Positions 33,893-47,639 of a DNA stretch of 64,000 bases are shown here, piece after piece; within the stretch, counting starts at the first letter, position 1; every line of letters starts with the position of its first letter. This DNA is from Parelaphostrongylus tenuis. Taxonomy: Eukaryota > Nematoda > Chromadorea > Rhabditida > Metastrongylidae. A model generated the notes under the pieces. That model made no database searches and was not told the origin of the DNA. It worked only from the letters and a program-made list of their open reading frames with translations. The translations under genes were made by a program, and so were the position numbers. The stretch covers positions 1 to 64,000 of the forward strand of contig JAHQIW010000903.1 in the NCBI GenBank assembly GCA_019055375.1. The letters are read 5' to 3'.

Positions 33893-34397
33893 TTTAGTCC
33901 GTTTCGATCTTGGCAGCCTAGTTCGGCCCTGAGATTTTAGCAGCCTCTCCGTACTCGTCCTACCTGGCGCTGCCGTACCAGGGGCTCTTTCGGGGTCAGG
34001 GGAATGAGGCCCATATTTGTTACTGTTTTTGGCATTTTTGATACCCAACGTGTAGCTTGCCAGGCTCTGAACGTGGGGGCTGGGTACTCACGAGTAGCTT
34101 GCCAGTCTCTCTTGGAGGAGCGGGAGGAGCATATTTGTTGGAGGCGACTCCTAACCGCCTCCCATGTACTTCCCAGCCGCTTGATTGCAGGCTTTTGGCC
34201 GACTTGACTCGTAGAAATAGAGTTTTGTCAAGTCGGCACTGCAGAAGCAGGGAGCTCGTCCCCTGAATCCACCTGCGTCTCTGGGAAGCACACGGTCGCT
34301 TTTGGTTCGCGTTTTATTCCCCTATCCACCACCTGGGGACGCGCCACGTGCCCTCGCGACTAACCGGGCGGGATCCCTCAAAGAGGGAGGTCCATGG

Positions 34398-35120
34398 CTG
34401 ATCCATATCGTTCCACAAATTCAGTTTGACAAGGACGACAATGAGGCAGAAACTTCTGCGATCGCATGTTCCAAGAATTCTTCTACGGTGTTATAAGCAG
34501 CGTGAAATTGATGGCGCTCAGTCATCTCATCCAGACCAATGACATCGTATCTCATCTTTTTTGCTTAAATCAATAGATCATCTACAGCAGACTCGTGAGA
34601 TAGTTCTCTTGCATTGTGGTACAGAACGCCATTTTAGTCTCCTTCGAACTTGACGGCCCGGCCATGGCTCTGAGATTTTAGCAGTCCCTCAACATTTGTC
34701 CTACTCGACCTCTTTCGCGGTCAGGGCAATGGGCCTTACATTTATTGGTGTTTTAAGCCTTTCGGTACCAATCATACAGTTTGCTATGCTCTAAACATGA
34801 TGGTTGCGTACTCACGAGTAGCTTGTCAATCTCTCGCGAAGGAGCAGGAGGGTTTTATTGATTGGAGGTGACTTCTAACCGCTTCCCATGTACTTCTCGT
34901 TCTCGCGATTGCAGACTTTTGTAGGACTTCGCTCGTGAAAATATAGTTCTGTTACGCGGACGCTGCACAAGCAGCAAGCTCACCGTCTAAACCCACCATC
35001 GTTTCTGCAAAACACATGGTCGCTTTTGGTTCTCATTTAATTTTTCTTCTACCAACTGGAGACGCGCCACGTGCCTTCGCGACTAACAGAACGAATCCCT
35101 CAAAAAAGGGAATTCGTGGA
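34398..35120 (-). pseudogene. RTE copy 3, 5' portion
   Basis: Starts with the duplicated CTGATCCAT and continues the endonuclease exactly where 31043 stops. It then shows the 5' UTR blocks of the family: the tgacaaggacgacaatgagg block near 34427, ctaaccgcttcccatgtacttc at 34876, ggagacgcgccacgtgccttcgcgac at 35058, and the terminal ccctcaaaaaaggg at 35097. About 55 bases of endonuclease are deleted close to the junction. Non-coding remains. Confidence 0.8.
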
Positions 35121-37195
35121 ATTTCCGATTATTCAACGAAATCTAGTGGTACTCAAATCGTGCTGCGCACAGCGATTTCAACTGCCGTTCTGAGCCTGAG
35201 CGATTTGATAATGGAAATTCCCAACAGGAATACAAGAAAAAGTCTCGCATGAAGAAGTAAATATTGACGGATCAGATCTATTGGGATGTCTTACTTTCTA
35301 CTGCTTTCAGGTAGCCTTAAAAGGGTGCTACAAAAGACAGCTAGAGAATAACGAGGATTGCAAAAGCGAAAAAGTGTTAATGCTGGCCACAATCCGGAAT
35401 CACCATGTTTTTAACATATGTTCTAGAACTATATATTCATATTATAAGGCTAGAAATAATTATTGAAAGATATTTTACCAATCAAAATGCGAAGAGTTCA
35501 AAGAAGAACTGACAGAGAGGATTGCTAGCATGTAAAAAGAACCTGGTTGCAGAAAAATCGACGCCATTTCCTCATATAGGACTCTACGCGATATTAACTA
35601 CGAACTCGCACGTGGATTCGATGTGAGTGACGCGATTGATTGCCTTTTGAAGAAATATGCTTTTTAGAATGAATACCGACACAATTGTTGCATGAAGCTT
35701 AAGTTTCGCATAACTTATCATTGTACTTAGAATTGCATTAATCAGTCCAAAACTGAGTGAAGAATTAGCTGCTCAATGAACTGGATGACCAAACAACCGT
35801 CTACACCTTACAGTTATTCGGCCACGTGGAAAATGACCAAGCACGATTACGATTAGCAATCGGCGAACTGAGTTGAGTTGCCAAAGTCGAAATGAAAGAA
35901 TACATCGCGTCAAGGACAGACTGGAGGAGTCGTTTCGAGAAAATGGTACTGTACTTTTATAATAATCATTAGGAGACTCGTGTTCATGAAGTACACCGTG
36001 TTCAGTTATTTATTTCTTTATCTACTAAATTTCAAGTAGGAGATCGTCTCGCAGCATGAGCCGTTGAAATGGAAAGAAACGCACAGATTGCACGAGAAAT
36101 GCGAGAAAAAACTGACGAGGTAGTAAAAAAAAAGATTGAAGATAGAGCATTTGCCATTATCAATTGTTGAGCGAGCACAGCGCAATAGGCTCCTATAAGT
36201 GTCCTTGGGACTAAGTAAATATATTCGAAAGTGAAGCAATTTTTGTTTCACACCTTAGTGTGCAGAGCTCTTTCTTGAGACTATTAGTAATCACTCGATA
36301 ATGTGAGCTTCAGTGATTTCAATGCTATGCTTATTTGTGGAAAGAACGTTCATCTGCAGTATAGAAGAAACAAAAATGAAAGAAAATTCCGTATTTTCAC
36401 CGGTTTGCTTACCTGTTATTCTACGAACGGGAAGGTTGGGCGATCAATCGATAACAAGACGGTTTATATATGTTGGGCGCAACATATTATTCAGTTAGAA
36501 ATTTTCTTTTCGCTTTGGGAAAAACTTTGAATAAATGACTGACTAAGATGTTACAAGACTTCCTCCACACGTTCCAATGCCTTTTGTGTTTCCAGCGTAT
36601 TATACGCCTAATGGTAATAAATTCGCGCTGCAGGTGTCAAACATTATTCTGATTTATATGCTACAGCACTGCAAAAGCTTTTTCGAAAACGGCCCAAGGG
36701 CGCTAGCTTGAGATTCAAGCTCTTGAGTAATTACTAACAGTCCTATAAAAAGTCTTGCTCAGCAAATGAGGCCGAATATTCATTTGTTGCCGTCTAACAG
36801 AAATGAACGTAAATCCGCTAGAAAGTTCAAGCGACGTACTATCTAGTTTAAGTGCGAAACATGATATCTTTTTGCTCTAACGGCGCTATAGCCATTTCGG
36901 AAGCCACATTGGCACCAAAATTCTAGAGATTCGGTCCATCGAATGTTTGCCAGCAACCCATGTATATTATTGTATTTGGTGTCTATTGCCTTGGTGCCAA
37001 AATGTAAGAGAGAACTTATTGAAATTTGGATCCTGTGTATACTTTACCACTGTGAAAAGAATGAATATTAAAGGAAAGAGTTCTATAAGCGGATTTTTAT
37101 TGAAAGGATGCCCATGCCGCAGAAATTTCTGCTTTTGAAATCGAAAGCTGCATACTTGGGAAGTTAATCATATAAGCTGACTGGTTGCCTGCATA
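35121..37195. other. Intergenic, nothing supported except repeat fragments
   Basis: Short open frames at 35281-36530 are unrecognised. Pieces of the long dispersed repeat lie at about 36265-36310 and 36700-36790 (gagtaattactaacagtcct, aagtcttgctcagcaaatga). Confidence 0.4.
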
Positions 37196-37199
37196 AACA

Positions 37200-38110
37200 T
37201 TATGTCGTTTGATCACCTACGTGATTTACTCATGGCAAAGTGCAAGATGCCACTGAAAAAGAGACGACGCTCAAAGAGAACCTAAGGAAGCGTGAAAGAA
37301 GATCGGATTGCTCATAAATCGCAGGAAGACTCAATTCATTAAAATCAATGATGCAATGACGGAAATATCAGACTGGCTGAATCTTTGATTACGGAAACCT
37401 CCTCGTACGTGTACCTTAGTCGTTCACTGAATATGGAAAACAACATGAAGGAAGAATGACAGAAGAAGAATTGCAGCGTAAGTCGCATTCGGTCCTCTCA
37501 AGGAAGTCACCGACCAAATAACGGACCCAAAATTACGCGCTAACCTTTCTGATTCAACAGTCCTCCCAGCACTCTGATATGCAGCGGAGACGTGGGCTTA
37601 TACTTTGACCATGTCAAGACTACTGCAAGCAACTAACAGAGCGCTTGAACGATGCTCTCTGAAAATCACCCGGCACTTACATCAACTAACGGGCTTGCGC
37701 AGCGATCTTAGAAATTCATCTCATCTCCGTGCTCCAGAGGAATTCACACAGACAGCGAAGCACACATGTGTCAGTCACATAGAAAGAAGATTAGAAGACA
37801 GAAGGGCTAAACCAACTATAGAGTGGACGTCACGAGAATTTAGTCGACTCCGACGACGACCACCTACACATGAGTGGATGTGTTTGTGGAATGAATCAAT
37901 CAACTGTATTATATCTGTATTAGCATCAGCTGTACTCGTACTCGCCGATATTCTACATATTACGGTGTGAAACACGCGCCAGTGACCATGTTCGAATGAA
38001 ATCACCGTCATGGACAATAATCGCGAGAAAATGAGACCAATGGAAGATGTGCTGGGATCTGCACAATTCGTGAAGACAGAACGTCATATCTCCAATTATG
38101 AAAGTCCTAA
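37200..38110 (+). pseudogene. RTE retrotransposon of a second family, C-terminal fragment
   Basis: In broken frames it reads: a degraded FADD region, IGLLINRRKTQFI, then after frame shifts VAFGPLKEVTDQITDPKLRA, YAAETWA, the open block 37605-37970 (RLLQATNRALERCSLKITRH... ARRxxRPPT-like), and a tail similar to WKMCWDLHNS. This matches the thumb and C-terminal region of RTE-type polymerases but of a different lineage from the 31-35 kb family. Relatives are at 40985-41085 and 58100-60010. Confidence 0.75.
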
Positions 38111-40475
38111 CTGCTAAAGCCCACTAATATTAAAAAGCTTCTTATAAATATTGCTGAAATGACATCGCAGTGCAATACGCAGCATCATTTTTGGCAAACA
38201 GTACGCTGTTTTATGACTATTTTGGCATGTTTAAACCAAATATAGCTTTTCTGATGTTTCTTCTACCGCATTTTCCTTTTTAACCTCTTGATAACGACGT
38301 TGAAATCTTGCGAGGTGAGCGCGACGATTACGATGTACTAATTTTCTCTTGAAAATTGGATTTTTATCGTCACTAAAAGGTATTCTATCGGCTTAAAGTG
38401 AAACATGATAGAAGAGAAATTGTGGAAGTTATTACTGGTAGCGAAAACGATGCTTCCTCCTAAAACCACGATTTTGAGAAAAAATCCACATACTTACGAA
38501 AACGTGATGTTTCAAGTCCTTGTCGAAGATTTTTACGCTGTCTCATGCATATTCATTACTACTGCGATCATTTATTCTTGTTCTTACTCTTTTCGCAATT
38601 GAATAACAAATAAATTATCAATCACTCTATCAATTTGCTCTTTTGAAATGAAAAAACTACGATGAAAATCTTCCAGTTTTGAAACTATTTCATTTCATAA
38701 ATTACCCCAAAGCCATGATAGTGATTGAAAATGGGAAACTGATCATTTGTTTGTCAAAAATGATGCTGTACACTGCATGTGATGATATTTCATCATTAAC
38801 CCTCAATAACTTCTCAATTATTAGTAAATTCCTAGAGTTACAACCTATTCGAATTACAAAAAGGCTTCGTTTTAATGCTTTGTAGCTACTAACTTCTGAT
38901 TACCAGCGTTTATTCTGTACAACGAACACATTTTGTCGTAGTGTATTGACACTGAGCACTCCCATCGGTCACGCCCTCCACATATTCCTTTTAGTTGAAT
39001 GCCCTCAAGACGACCTCATAATCCCAATTAAATTTTCATCTGCCCCAACAACTCTGATGTAACCACATCCAGATGGTTGTCGACGTGCTCCAGTAGAACA
39101 GACATCTACTTGTTGCACATATGCATGCAATGAGTACTTGCTTCGTTATCACTAATGAGCGCAATCACTCCATCGCATGTTTCGTTTCGGCTTCCGCCTA
39201 ACAAGTTCAAACAAAAGTTTGAAGCTCCTATTCTTTTCTTAGATATCGAAGGAAATATTCCTTACTCATACATGTGCCTTGTTGATTTCTACAAAATATT
39301 GATAGTTCACGGATGTGAGGCGTACCCGGGTATTTTTGCGTTACGGAGCATCTCTGAGAGAAAAGCAAAGTGCGTCTGAATAATACTTTCCTTAGGATTC
39401 GAGTATCAGGAAAATGTTAGATAGATTGTGTTCTGTCTTGAAAGACGTATTCCACACTTTTCGCTGTTCGACCACTCGGTATTCACCATTTTCTGAGGAT
39501 TCGCCTTCAAACGTGGTCATCTGAGTAGGCTGTTATTGGTTTTGATTTCTCCACACTCTGAGGAATTAGAGGCCCCCGAAACTACAGCCAGTGCTTCACT
39601 ATGTTGTCTCCAATCACATCGAAAGGGTGGTGATGGAGAGGTAATCGGTGAGTGAAGGAGGTGTTCTCATCCAAATTTTTGCCCTACTCCTTAATGACGA
39701 TGGGAGGTGCTCATAGCTACGCAATGCTCATGTGCGGGAAACTAATCAGTTGCAACAAACTGCATACGCCCATGTTTTGAAGCACACAGATATCTTGAGA
39801 GATAAAAAAGGATGATTAATGGGAAAAGACAATCTCTTTCTTTGCAATATATGCGACAAAAATGAGAATTAAGAGTTGAAATTAAATCACATTTTTTCTG
39901 GCTTCAATAGGAAAACTGACCAAGTGAGGGAGGAGCACTGGAGACAAAGCTTTTTCTTGTTGAACGTCGCTTTCTTGTGACAGAGAAGTGTTCCGAGCGT
40001 GTAAATTTCCTTATATACTGCCAATAGAATTCTTAGCGAAATTCAAAACATGAGCTTATCATGTTGAAAACGAGGCGTATTTTCTCCTAGACGATATTAC
40101 GCAGTGAAAAAATCTTTTTTGAATCAGGCTTACTACTGCAGTATCTATTTCATTAGCTACCGACTGAGTACTAGTAGCCTGCTGAAAAAACAGGAAGCAC
40201 ATTGTAGATGTACTTTTCAGTGAAATGCTTCCAAATTTGACCAGTGCGAGGTCTACTCTAGCTGTTTAGAAAAATTCCTTCCATATAGGTCTCTTCTGCG
40301 GGTTGCACATTGCCAGCTGTCTTTTCGATCTGCTTTTTTTATAAAATAAGTAATAAAATGCACAAGAATTGCTAGAAGTATAATTTCCGAATAATGTACC
40401 TATCGAATCTAGTGGTGGGGATTTCTGGAACACGTAGACATTCTCCATGCTAAAAACACGTTTCTCTAATAAATA
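38111..40475. other. Intergenic, nothing supported
   Basis: Includes an open frame at 39155-39379 (MSAITPSHVSFRLPPNKFKQ...) with a protein-like look but no domain, acceptor or donor. No gene called. Confidence 0.4.
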
Positions 40476-40478
40476 GCT

Positions 40479-40753
40479 TATCTGCAGTAATGCAGAGTGA
40501 TGTGTAAAACTTTCGAGTCAGGCGTGACTTGAACCCGCACCTCACTCCAACAAGGAGCGCGTGCTCTGTCCGTTAGACTACCAATGCCCATTCTGCACAC
40601 CACTCTTTCTATGCTACGGCGCATCTATCTTTCAGGCGCCAGCCATCAACTAGTGCAAGGGATAGAGCACGTGCTCCCGATTAGAGTGAGGTGCGGGTTC
40701 TAGTCCCGCCTGACGCGAAGGCTTTGCACATCACTCTACATTACTGGGTATAC
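40479..40753. repeat. Palindromic tRNA-like composite 2
   Basis: The left arm (inverted) is ATGCAGAGTGATGTGTAAAAC with B-box complement gacttgaacccgcacctc. The centre is tctttctatgctacggcgcatctatc. The right arm carries A-box-like agtgcaagggatagagcacg, B-box gtgcgggttctagtcccgc and the end TTTGCACATCACTCTACATT, then ACTGGGTATACC. The two arms are near-complete mirror images, so the RNA would fold into one long hairpin. Confidence 0.75.
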
Positions 40754-40984
40754 CTACAAAATCTTACCATCGCTAAATATTTAAATAAAATAATTCCAGA
40801 TAGTTGATTCCTTCACAACAAAATATTCGTTCAGATATCAAAATTTAAGTGGGCAATCTAGTTCACAAGCAAAAGCTGTCCTCTTTTCACTAATTACATC
40901 ACAGTAAGGCGGTTCTTGTATTGATCAAGCCCACTACGAAAATCTTTTTAGATCACGGTATGACACTTGCAGTAGCTGCCAATT

Positions 40985-41085
40985 ACAAATTAGGCTACCG
41001 TCATGGACGACTGTCGCGCAGCCAAGGAACGAAAGATTTATGTGCTGGGGTCCGCACAATTAGTGAAGATGAGCCATTTAATTAT
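40985..41085 (+). pseudogene. Second-family RTE, 3' end fragment
   Basis: A short block reads like W-x-TVA-x-x-RNERFMCWGPHN followed by stops, and aligns with the end of the fragment at 38000-38100 (tatgtgctgggGtccGcacaattagtgaagat). A severely truncated insertion. Confidence 0.5.
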
Positions 41086-41099
41086 CAAGTACCATGTAA

Positions 41100-44000
41100 G
41101 TATCAGTACGAAAATCTCCATTTTCCAAGTTGTTGATTGATTATTGAAAGCCTGGTGAAAATACTCTGCTGGGTGAAAATGCAAGAAAACATGAGCACAT
41201 TTCATAGAACATAACTGCGTTATCACAAATCGTAACAGAAAGTTGGAATATTTCGAAGAACGTGGTGTTCTCTCTGCTAAAATTAAGTTTATGAAAATCT
41301 CCTCAGTAATAATCAATACCTTATGACGACAAAGCATTCAAGAAATCAAAATATTACTGCAAAAAGCTAAAAAATCTCCTACGAAGTCGGAAAAAAATGC
41401 TCGATTGCAGACGTTACCTTTTCTCTAAGTAGTAGGAAGTACCGTAGAAGCTTTTTCACAAAGCAGGGTCAATATGAAAATCGGGATTTTTCAAGCAGTC
41501 GAATGATTACAAAAAGAGAATGAGAACCTAATGTATCCATTTGTACGCGACTGTTTTGAGACCTCGCTAGAAAGAATATATAATCTAATAACATATTTTG
41601 AGCCCGACACGAGTCTTGTTATAGCACTTATATAGTTCTAATCGGAGTCAAACACGGCGTTTTTTGTTTGAACCAATCTCCTGTAAGGGGATTTACCATT
41701 AAGTCTAAAGGAGTTGACGCCGAATTATCTGCAGTGTTCGCAAGGTAAAAAGAGCACCCGACGTGCAGCGCTTTACAGTCGATTGCTAGTGGGTGATATA
41801 ACATATATTGTAATACCCTTCTTTTCGATTGTTTTTTTGAAACCCTTCTTGAAAGAATGTACTATGTCATATTTCAAGTTTTCATGATGTCTCTTATGGC
41901 ACTTATGCTGTTGGGCGTCCGTTTCCGCCTCTCGGGCCCATCAAAAGCACTGCGCTTCTTGTTTGATCATAAAGGTATTACTCACTTTACCAGCCGTGAT
42001 CAATCGACTATTAACCATCACAATGCCGAGTGATCTTGTTACTGAACATGTAATGTTTGCTATCAGATCATGCACTGAATGCAATTAGATATGGAAAAAT
42101 CGTTAGTACAACGCGTACTCATGAGGAATGCCTCATCCGTCGCCTACTGTATTAGCCCGTTTGAATGGGATCTTCATCGAATCGGACATCCTTAGCAATA
42201 AAAGTGAGATCCATAGAGTGTCGTCACGGTACCACTGTCTAATATATCGTGTATTTACCCCTTTCTGCTATACGATACTTTTGGACTCGCATTTTTGGTA
42301 CAACATTGTTTGCGTAATGGCGTTCACGTGAGACGGTCGCATATGTTTTTGTGTGTATGGACGAGTATATTTTCTTCTATGTAATTCTCGCTTTCATTTA
42401 GTGTCAATATTTGAAGATCAGTTAAGCATGCAATATATATCAGCTATGTAGTGCATTCAAACTACATTTATCGATCACGTGAGTTACTTTTTCGGTAAGA
42501 ATCTCTCTAGTTGTAAGCCACTCTTATTCTTCTGCGACACGGTGAAAACTTTCGGATTGCAATTATTCATACATTTGCTTTATCAGTTATTACCATTACG
42601 GATCTCTCCAGGGAAACTCGCAGGGGTGAGAGGTTTCTGAGGAGCGTTTACAACGATAGAAACCACTATCTCATGTAGCTATCATTCACATATGTCATTC
42701 AGCATATTTTTCATCGCAAGAATCTATCATTTATCTGAATGGATAAGAACAATCGGAGAAAATAATTGTTCCTGATTTTGTATTTATAGAATCATGGATG
42801 CTACCAACGACTACAAGATGCTGACAACTTGAGCTGGTTTATAATAGCAATGTGTTTTAAAGAGAATAATATTTTTACAACCCCAATGTCAAAATCTCTG
42901 ATCGTTTTCATATTTGCCTGATCTTCTTCATCAATATTACATTTCTCACTAATATCTGGAATAAGTGGCAACAAAAATTCTGCACCATTTGCGTATTTAT
43001 GTTCAAAATTAGGCTTTTGCTTGCATGTTGGAATACCTAGACTCTTTAATTATCCTATGCAATCTGCTTGCTCTCGAATACACCATCTTATACTTTCGGA
43101 GCATATTCGACTTTTGAATGAAGGATAAGCATTCGAGTTCTATAATCTTGCTACTCTCAATATTCCGAATTGTAATAATAGTATTGTAGTGATCTTGCTA
43201 CATATTCAAAAATACTGAGGAATAAGCAGAATTGGAACTTTGGACATGAGCTGATTGTGTTTCGCGCTCAAGACGCAAGAATATTACCATACAGATTTTT
43301 TACAGGTATGGTAAATTGTAAAAAATTGCACAAGAATTTCTGTTTAAAGGGCGAATTACTGTTGAATGATGACAATGGTATAAATTGTTAATCACTAAAT
43401 AAACAATCTAAGTAAAATGTCTACAACATTAGGAATACGTTATGGAAATGTGAATGAAAAATAAGCATTTTTTTTCGAGGAAGCACTCTGCACAGTGATG
43501 AATGCACACTCTTTCTATCCTAACTCCAGTCACATGGAGAAGTTATGCCCATATAAGTTTTTTTTCTAAAAGTTACACATTGTAGAGTATGTGTTTTCGA
43601 GCTAATGTAAGGCGAGTGAAATGTGTAGCAAATGTTGAATATATGTACTTTTAGCAATGATGCAGTTTTCAAATTTGAAATGAGTATTTATTGAGGCGAA
43701 TGAGCATTTTTTCTCTTTTTACAATGAAAATACCTCATCAGGGTTTTTTCGGTGATGTGATATCACTTTTTAAGAAAAGGTGCCTTTAACTTCCAATTCG
43801 ATAGTTCAGGTGAAAAATCCGCCATTTCAAAGACAAGTCAAGTCACGATGACTTTATAACCTTAAATCATAGCAGGCACATTTACCACTATGTCACTACA
43901 TCATTTGATCTTTAACAGCTGGATTCGGTAATGTCCTGAGAGAAGAGTGTAAATGCCTACACTATAAGTGTACCTGCGAATCGATCAATGAAGTTTTGAT

Positions 44001-46780
44001 GGTTACCACGCTAACATGATAGCAACGATGTAACTAAGACTAAATTGCAAATACCAACAGCAGTGAAATAAAGTTTGAACGAAGTTGTCTGAATAGTTTT
44101 GCAATTCGATGAATGGGAAACAATATCGATATGGCACTTTTTGTAGTTTTATGCCTCTTTGTTGCTGAGCAGTAATCATTGGCGTAAAACTGCAGTGCAA
44201 AGCGGGATAGGTCATCTCTAGGAACCTCTGAAGGCAAGGACATCTCTACGTGAATGACTAAAACCAAAATACCTTGGTTATCGCCGTCATTCATAATAAG
44301 ATGACTGATCTCTTGAAAAGTGCTTTCAAAAATCGTTATAAAGGAAAGCTGAGCTGTCGACTACTTAGCTCATTCTAGGGAAAAATTAGTTTTCCAAAAT
44401 TTAAAAGTGAATCTGCTCTCACAAGTTTTTGAAAAGAAGCAAGTACTCTTGTTTGGGTGTTCGTCCAAGAAAACGCTTGTATTTCCTTAAAGTTTCCACC
44501 ACTATCATGTGTTCTTCTTAAAATGTGGTCGTCACATATATGTTTCACTGTTGATGCTTAATTGATATTCGATTCCATAAGCCCAATACAATATGCCTTC
44601 AGATTGTGAAATAGGCGAACAGAGCTGTACATTCTGGCTGGACGCTTTGTGTGCTGCTTAAACTTCAGAAGACTTCATTCGAGCGCTTTGTTAGTGGTGC
44701 AGAGATTATTCGACATGATTGAAGTGTTAACCTATGTCTGTATTGTTTATCAAAGCTCTGGAAGGGCTCTTCTCGCCGAGTAGGCGCGCATTAGGTTTTG
44801 GGTGCTATGCTTCGTCCTTTTTTATCAATTCCGTAGTAATCTACAAATTTAAAAGAAAGAGGAAAGGCTATACGAAGTGGAAACATTAAAATATTCAACA
44901 CATTTACGACACGATGCACATAAGGTCGCATACATAAGCATGTCCTCACTGCAAAGAACGCTCATGAATTCGCACATAATGCTTTCTAATTGCTTGCGAC
45001 TGAACAGAAAGTTTTATTGCAAGAGGGTTTTGTGTCAAACTAATAGTTTTTTTTTCGAAACAATTACTATGTGGTTTAAGAAGAGCAATTTTCTCTGGTA
45101 AGCAGCTATCCGTTTTTGCTCATCTAAACCCACGCGTTCTATAGGATACTTGTTATTTGAAACATTGATTAAAATAAAACGAAATTTTTTTTACTAATCA
45201 ATCTACAGGTTAATGAACTATTTCGAAGAATGAACTTCACACATTTTCGAATCCAGAATAAAATTTTTGCTGCCGACGTCCTTCATAAATCTTTGCATAA
45301 GCAAACGATGAATCTCAAGAAACGGAATAATTCGTTTAAGTCACAACATTGGCGGACGTACATTTCGCTATCAATTATTACATTCGCGAAATTACGTATA
45401 TTACATCGTTGCGATAGAGTAAGGCTCTTTTTCCACTTCCTGCGGTCCTTTACCCGAACAATCTCCAGTGATCAGCGAATTATCATGAATCATTCAAGGA
45501 CGAACATCGTTCAGAAGAAACAAATCCTAGCGTTGAGAACCCGTCTGACTACCATACGGTGTAGTGCTTCAGCGCACCCGTTCAGTATCCACTTTTTCCA
45601 ACCAGTTTAAGAGAAGCCATGTATTACGGTATTGCTGAAAGACGCGGGTACAAGTTCTATACATTGGCACTCAAGTTTGTAGAAATTCCTTTGTGTTTCA
45701 CGGCGCCTAACTTTGCATGATGTGGGAGTGGTAATCAACAAATCTTGGTAACAATTAGATGGTCACCTTTATTCCAATGAAAATTTCTCGAAATGACCTG
45801 AATATATCAATTACCACATCGACGTGAGCACTATAGGAGTCATAGGATGGCAAGCTATGGTTGTTTTCAGTTTTCAGCTTACCTCAATTTGTACTGTGCA
45901 CTGTAAAATCAAAAAAAGCTACTGAAATTAATAGCCATCTGCTTTTTGTTCTCTGTTGTTTTCCATGACGGAATTCTAGTTTCCTCAATCCCATGATTTA
46001 TAATTCTGTAAATTTATAGTGCAAGGGCTCATATTTTGAAAGCGATAGGAGGCCAAGAAGCGGGATTTTGTCTACTATATACAATTTGAGTCGATCTTCT
46101 GGAACACTTGGATTTGGTTCATCAAATTTTATTTTGACATATGGCACGCCTTAAGCCCCTTTATGTTTGTAGCTTCTCCTGTTCACTTGATGATATCAAA
46201 AACATGAAATTTCTCATCAAAGCCTGTAATTTTCTTTAAATATTTTCACTCTGAGCTCATGTCGCATAGAATGTACACCTTATGGAAATTGCCCGTGATC
46301 AATATGACGGAATAAAATTTCTCTTACAAACCACTGAGGTGCCAAACTGCTAAATCCTTAAATTATTCAGTCTGTGACGCGAGTCTTTCGGAAATCTGGT
46401 CTAACTTTAGATAACATGGAAAAGCGCAATAGTGCACGCTGTCCACAGATCGATGTTAGGAGTATTCCATATTCTAGTGCATACTGAACACGTGCAGCAC
46501 AGTGACTGGTGTGTCGTCATGCACACTATGCGGGCTTATAGGTCTAGATTCCATTGCCTAAGATCCAAGGCAATTTTCTTTTGGGATCGATCAATTGGTA
46601 TACTTCGTTTGGAGGAAAACATTATAACTGGGTTCTTTCTGACTAGGAGGGGACAAGGAAAAAACCGACCTCATTTGCTGGAGAAGAAATTTTTCTAGGA
46701 GTAATAGTAACCATTTGAAAGCTGAGACATGGGACTATAGTCCCACGTCGCCAATTTTTTGAAACACCCTTTTCTAACGC
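41100..46780. other. Gene-poor interval, nothing supported
   Basis: About 5.7 kb of AT-rich DNA. A few open frames of 60-126 codons (41038-41337, 44003-44294, 45230-45610, 46432-46698) lack recognisable domains and splice support. No tRNA-like arms, ribozyme cores or transposon coding blocks were seen. Confidence 0.5.
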
Positions 46781-46789
46781 TGTGATCTC

Positions 46790-47430
46790 CACGAAAACAT
46801 ATGTCTCAGACACGCTTATATTCTTACCGGGCAGAGTTTTTTATTAAGACCATCAACAATCATTCGATAGCGTAATCGAACTTGATTTTAACACTGTGCT
46901 TATATTCTGAGAAGACCGCTTCTCTAAAACGCAGCAGGTAAAATAAGTTGAATTCCCATTTGCGATCAAAGGCCACTTTAGCCAAATCATGTGCGTGCGC
47001 TTAGCCAGGTGAGGCAGTCACGTTCGATGACGCATTGACCATCAATTTTCCGGGCATATGAACGCCCACAGAAGTATCGCGTCAGCAGTTCACGTGGCCG
47101 CCTCAGGCACACCCACGTGACTTTGATCGCAGTTGGGAATTTAACGCATTCTGCTTGCTGCGTTTCACAGAAGCGGTCATTTTAGGATATAAGCCCAGAG
47201 TCGGAATCAAATTCGATTTGGCTGTCGAAGAATGGTAATAGTCTAAAGAAAGAGCTCTGTAGGGCAGAAAATTTGCGTGTATGAAGCCAAGAAATCTACT
47301 TCTGTAGTATCGAAAAAAGTCTTTTTCGAAAACCGACGACGTTGAGGCGTAGCTTCAAATCTCAGCATTTGAATGGTTACTACCATTTCCTTGAAAAGTT
47401 CCTCTCCAGCGAATGAGATCGGGTTTTCCA
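46790..47430 (+). repeat. Pieces of the long dispersed repeat
   Basis: Blocks such as aatggtaatagtctaaagaaagagctctgtaggg (47230) and gaatggttactaccatttccttgaaaagttcctctccagcgaatgagatcg (47371) match copies A and B in the same order. A less clear block at 46800-46870 precedes them. An internal gap suggests deletion. Confidence 0.5.
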
Positions 47431-47639
47431 TTTGTTCCATATAATCAGAAAGAGCCTCCAACAGAATTGACACATCTGTAACCCACCTAAAATCATCATC
47501 TAAGTCAGACATGTGTTAATCCCTTTTACAATGCTTAGTATACTCGAATTCGCAGTTATGTCCCGATGGCATCAGAGCATTGTCAGAGATAGTGTAAATC
47601 TTCGCGCCGCTAAAGAGATTGTATATGCTGCCTATTCGA

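Larger units (their letters stand above)
31044..34397 (-). mobile_element. RTE-clade non-LTR retrotransposon, copy 4, full length
   Basis: A 3354 bp element with endonuclease and reverse transcriptase frames almost intact. It is flanked by a 9 bp target duplication CTGATCCAT (31035-31043 and 34398-34406). The 5' end on the minus strand starts GACCTCCCTCTTTGAGGG, a small hairpin. The 3' end finishes in short repeats of ACAGGTGAT without poly(A), as in the RTE clade. It sits inside older copy 3. Copy 5 (49265-52610) is a full-length relative on the opposite strand. It may be recently active. Confidence 0.92.

Noticed and set aside
33644..33940. Plus-strand protein opposite the RTE endonuclease (also 49714-50010 minus)
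   Set aside because: It is the antisense shadow of the endonuclease; its conservation between copies follows from the sense strand.
35097..35125. Target duplication for RTE copy 3 (cgtggaa-ttt at 35117 and near 28606)
   Set aside because: The left match lies about 30-40 bases away from the element's 3' end, so it is probably coincidental.
45230..45610. 126-residue plus-strand protein
   Set aside because: Basic, low-complexity composition, no domain, non-coding-like surroundings and no splice signals.
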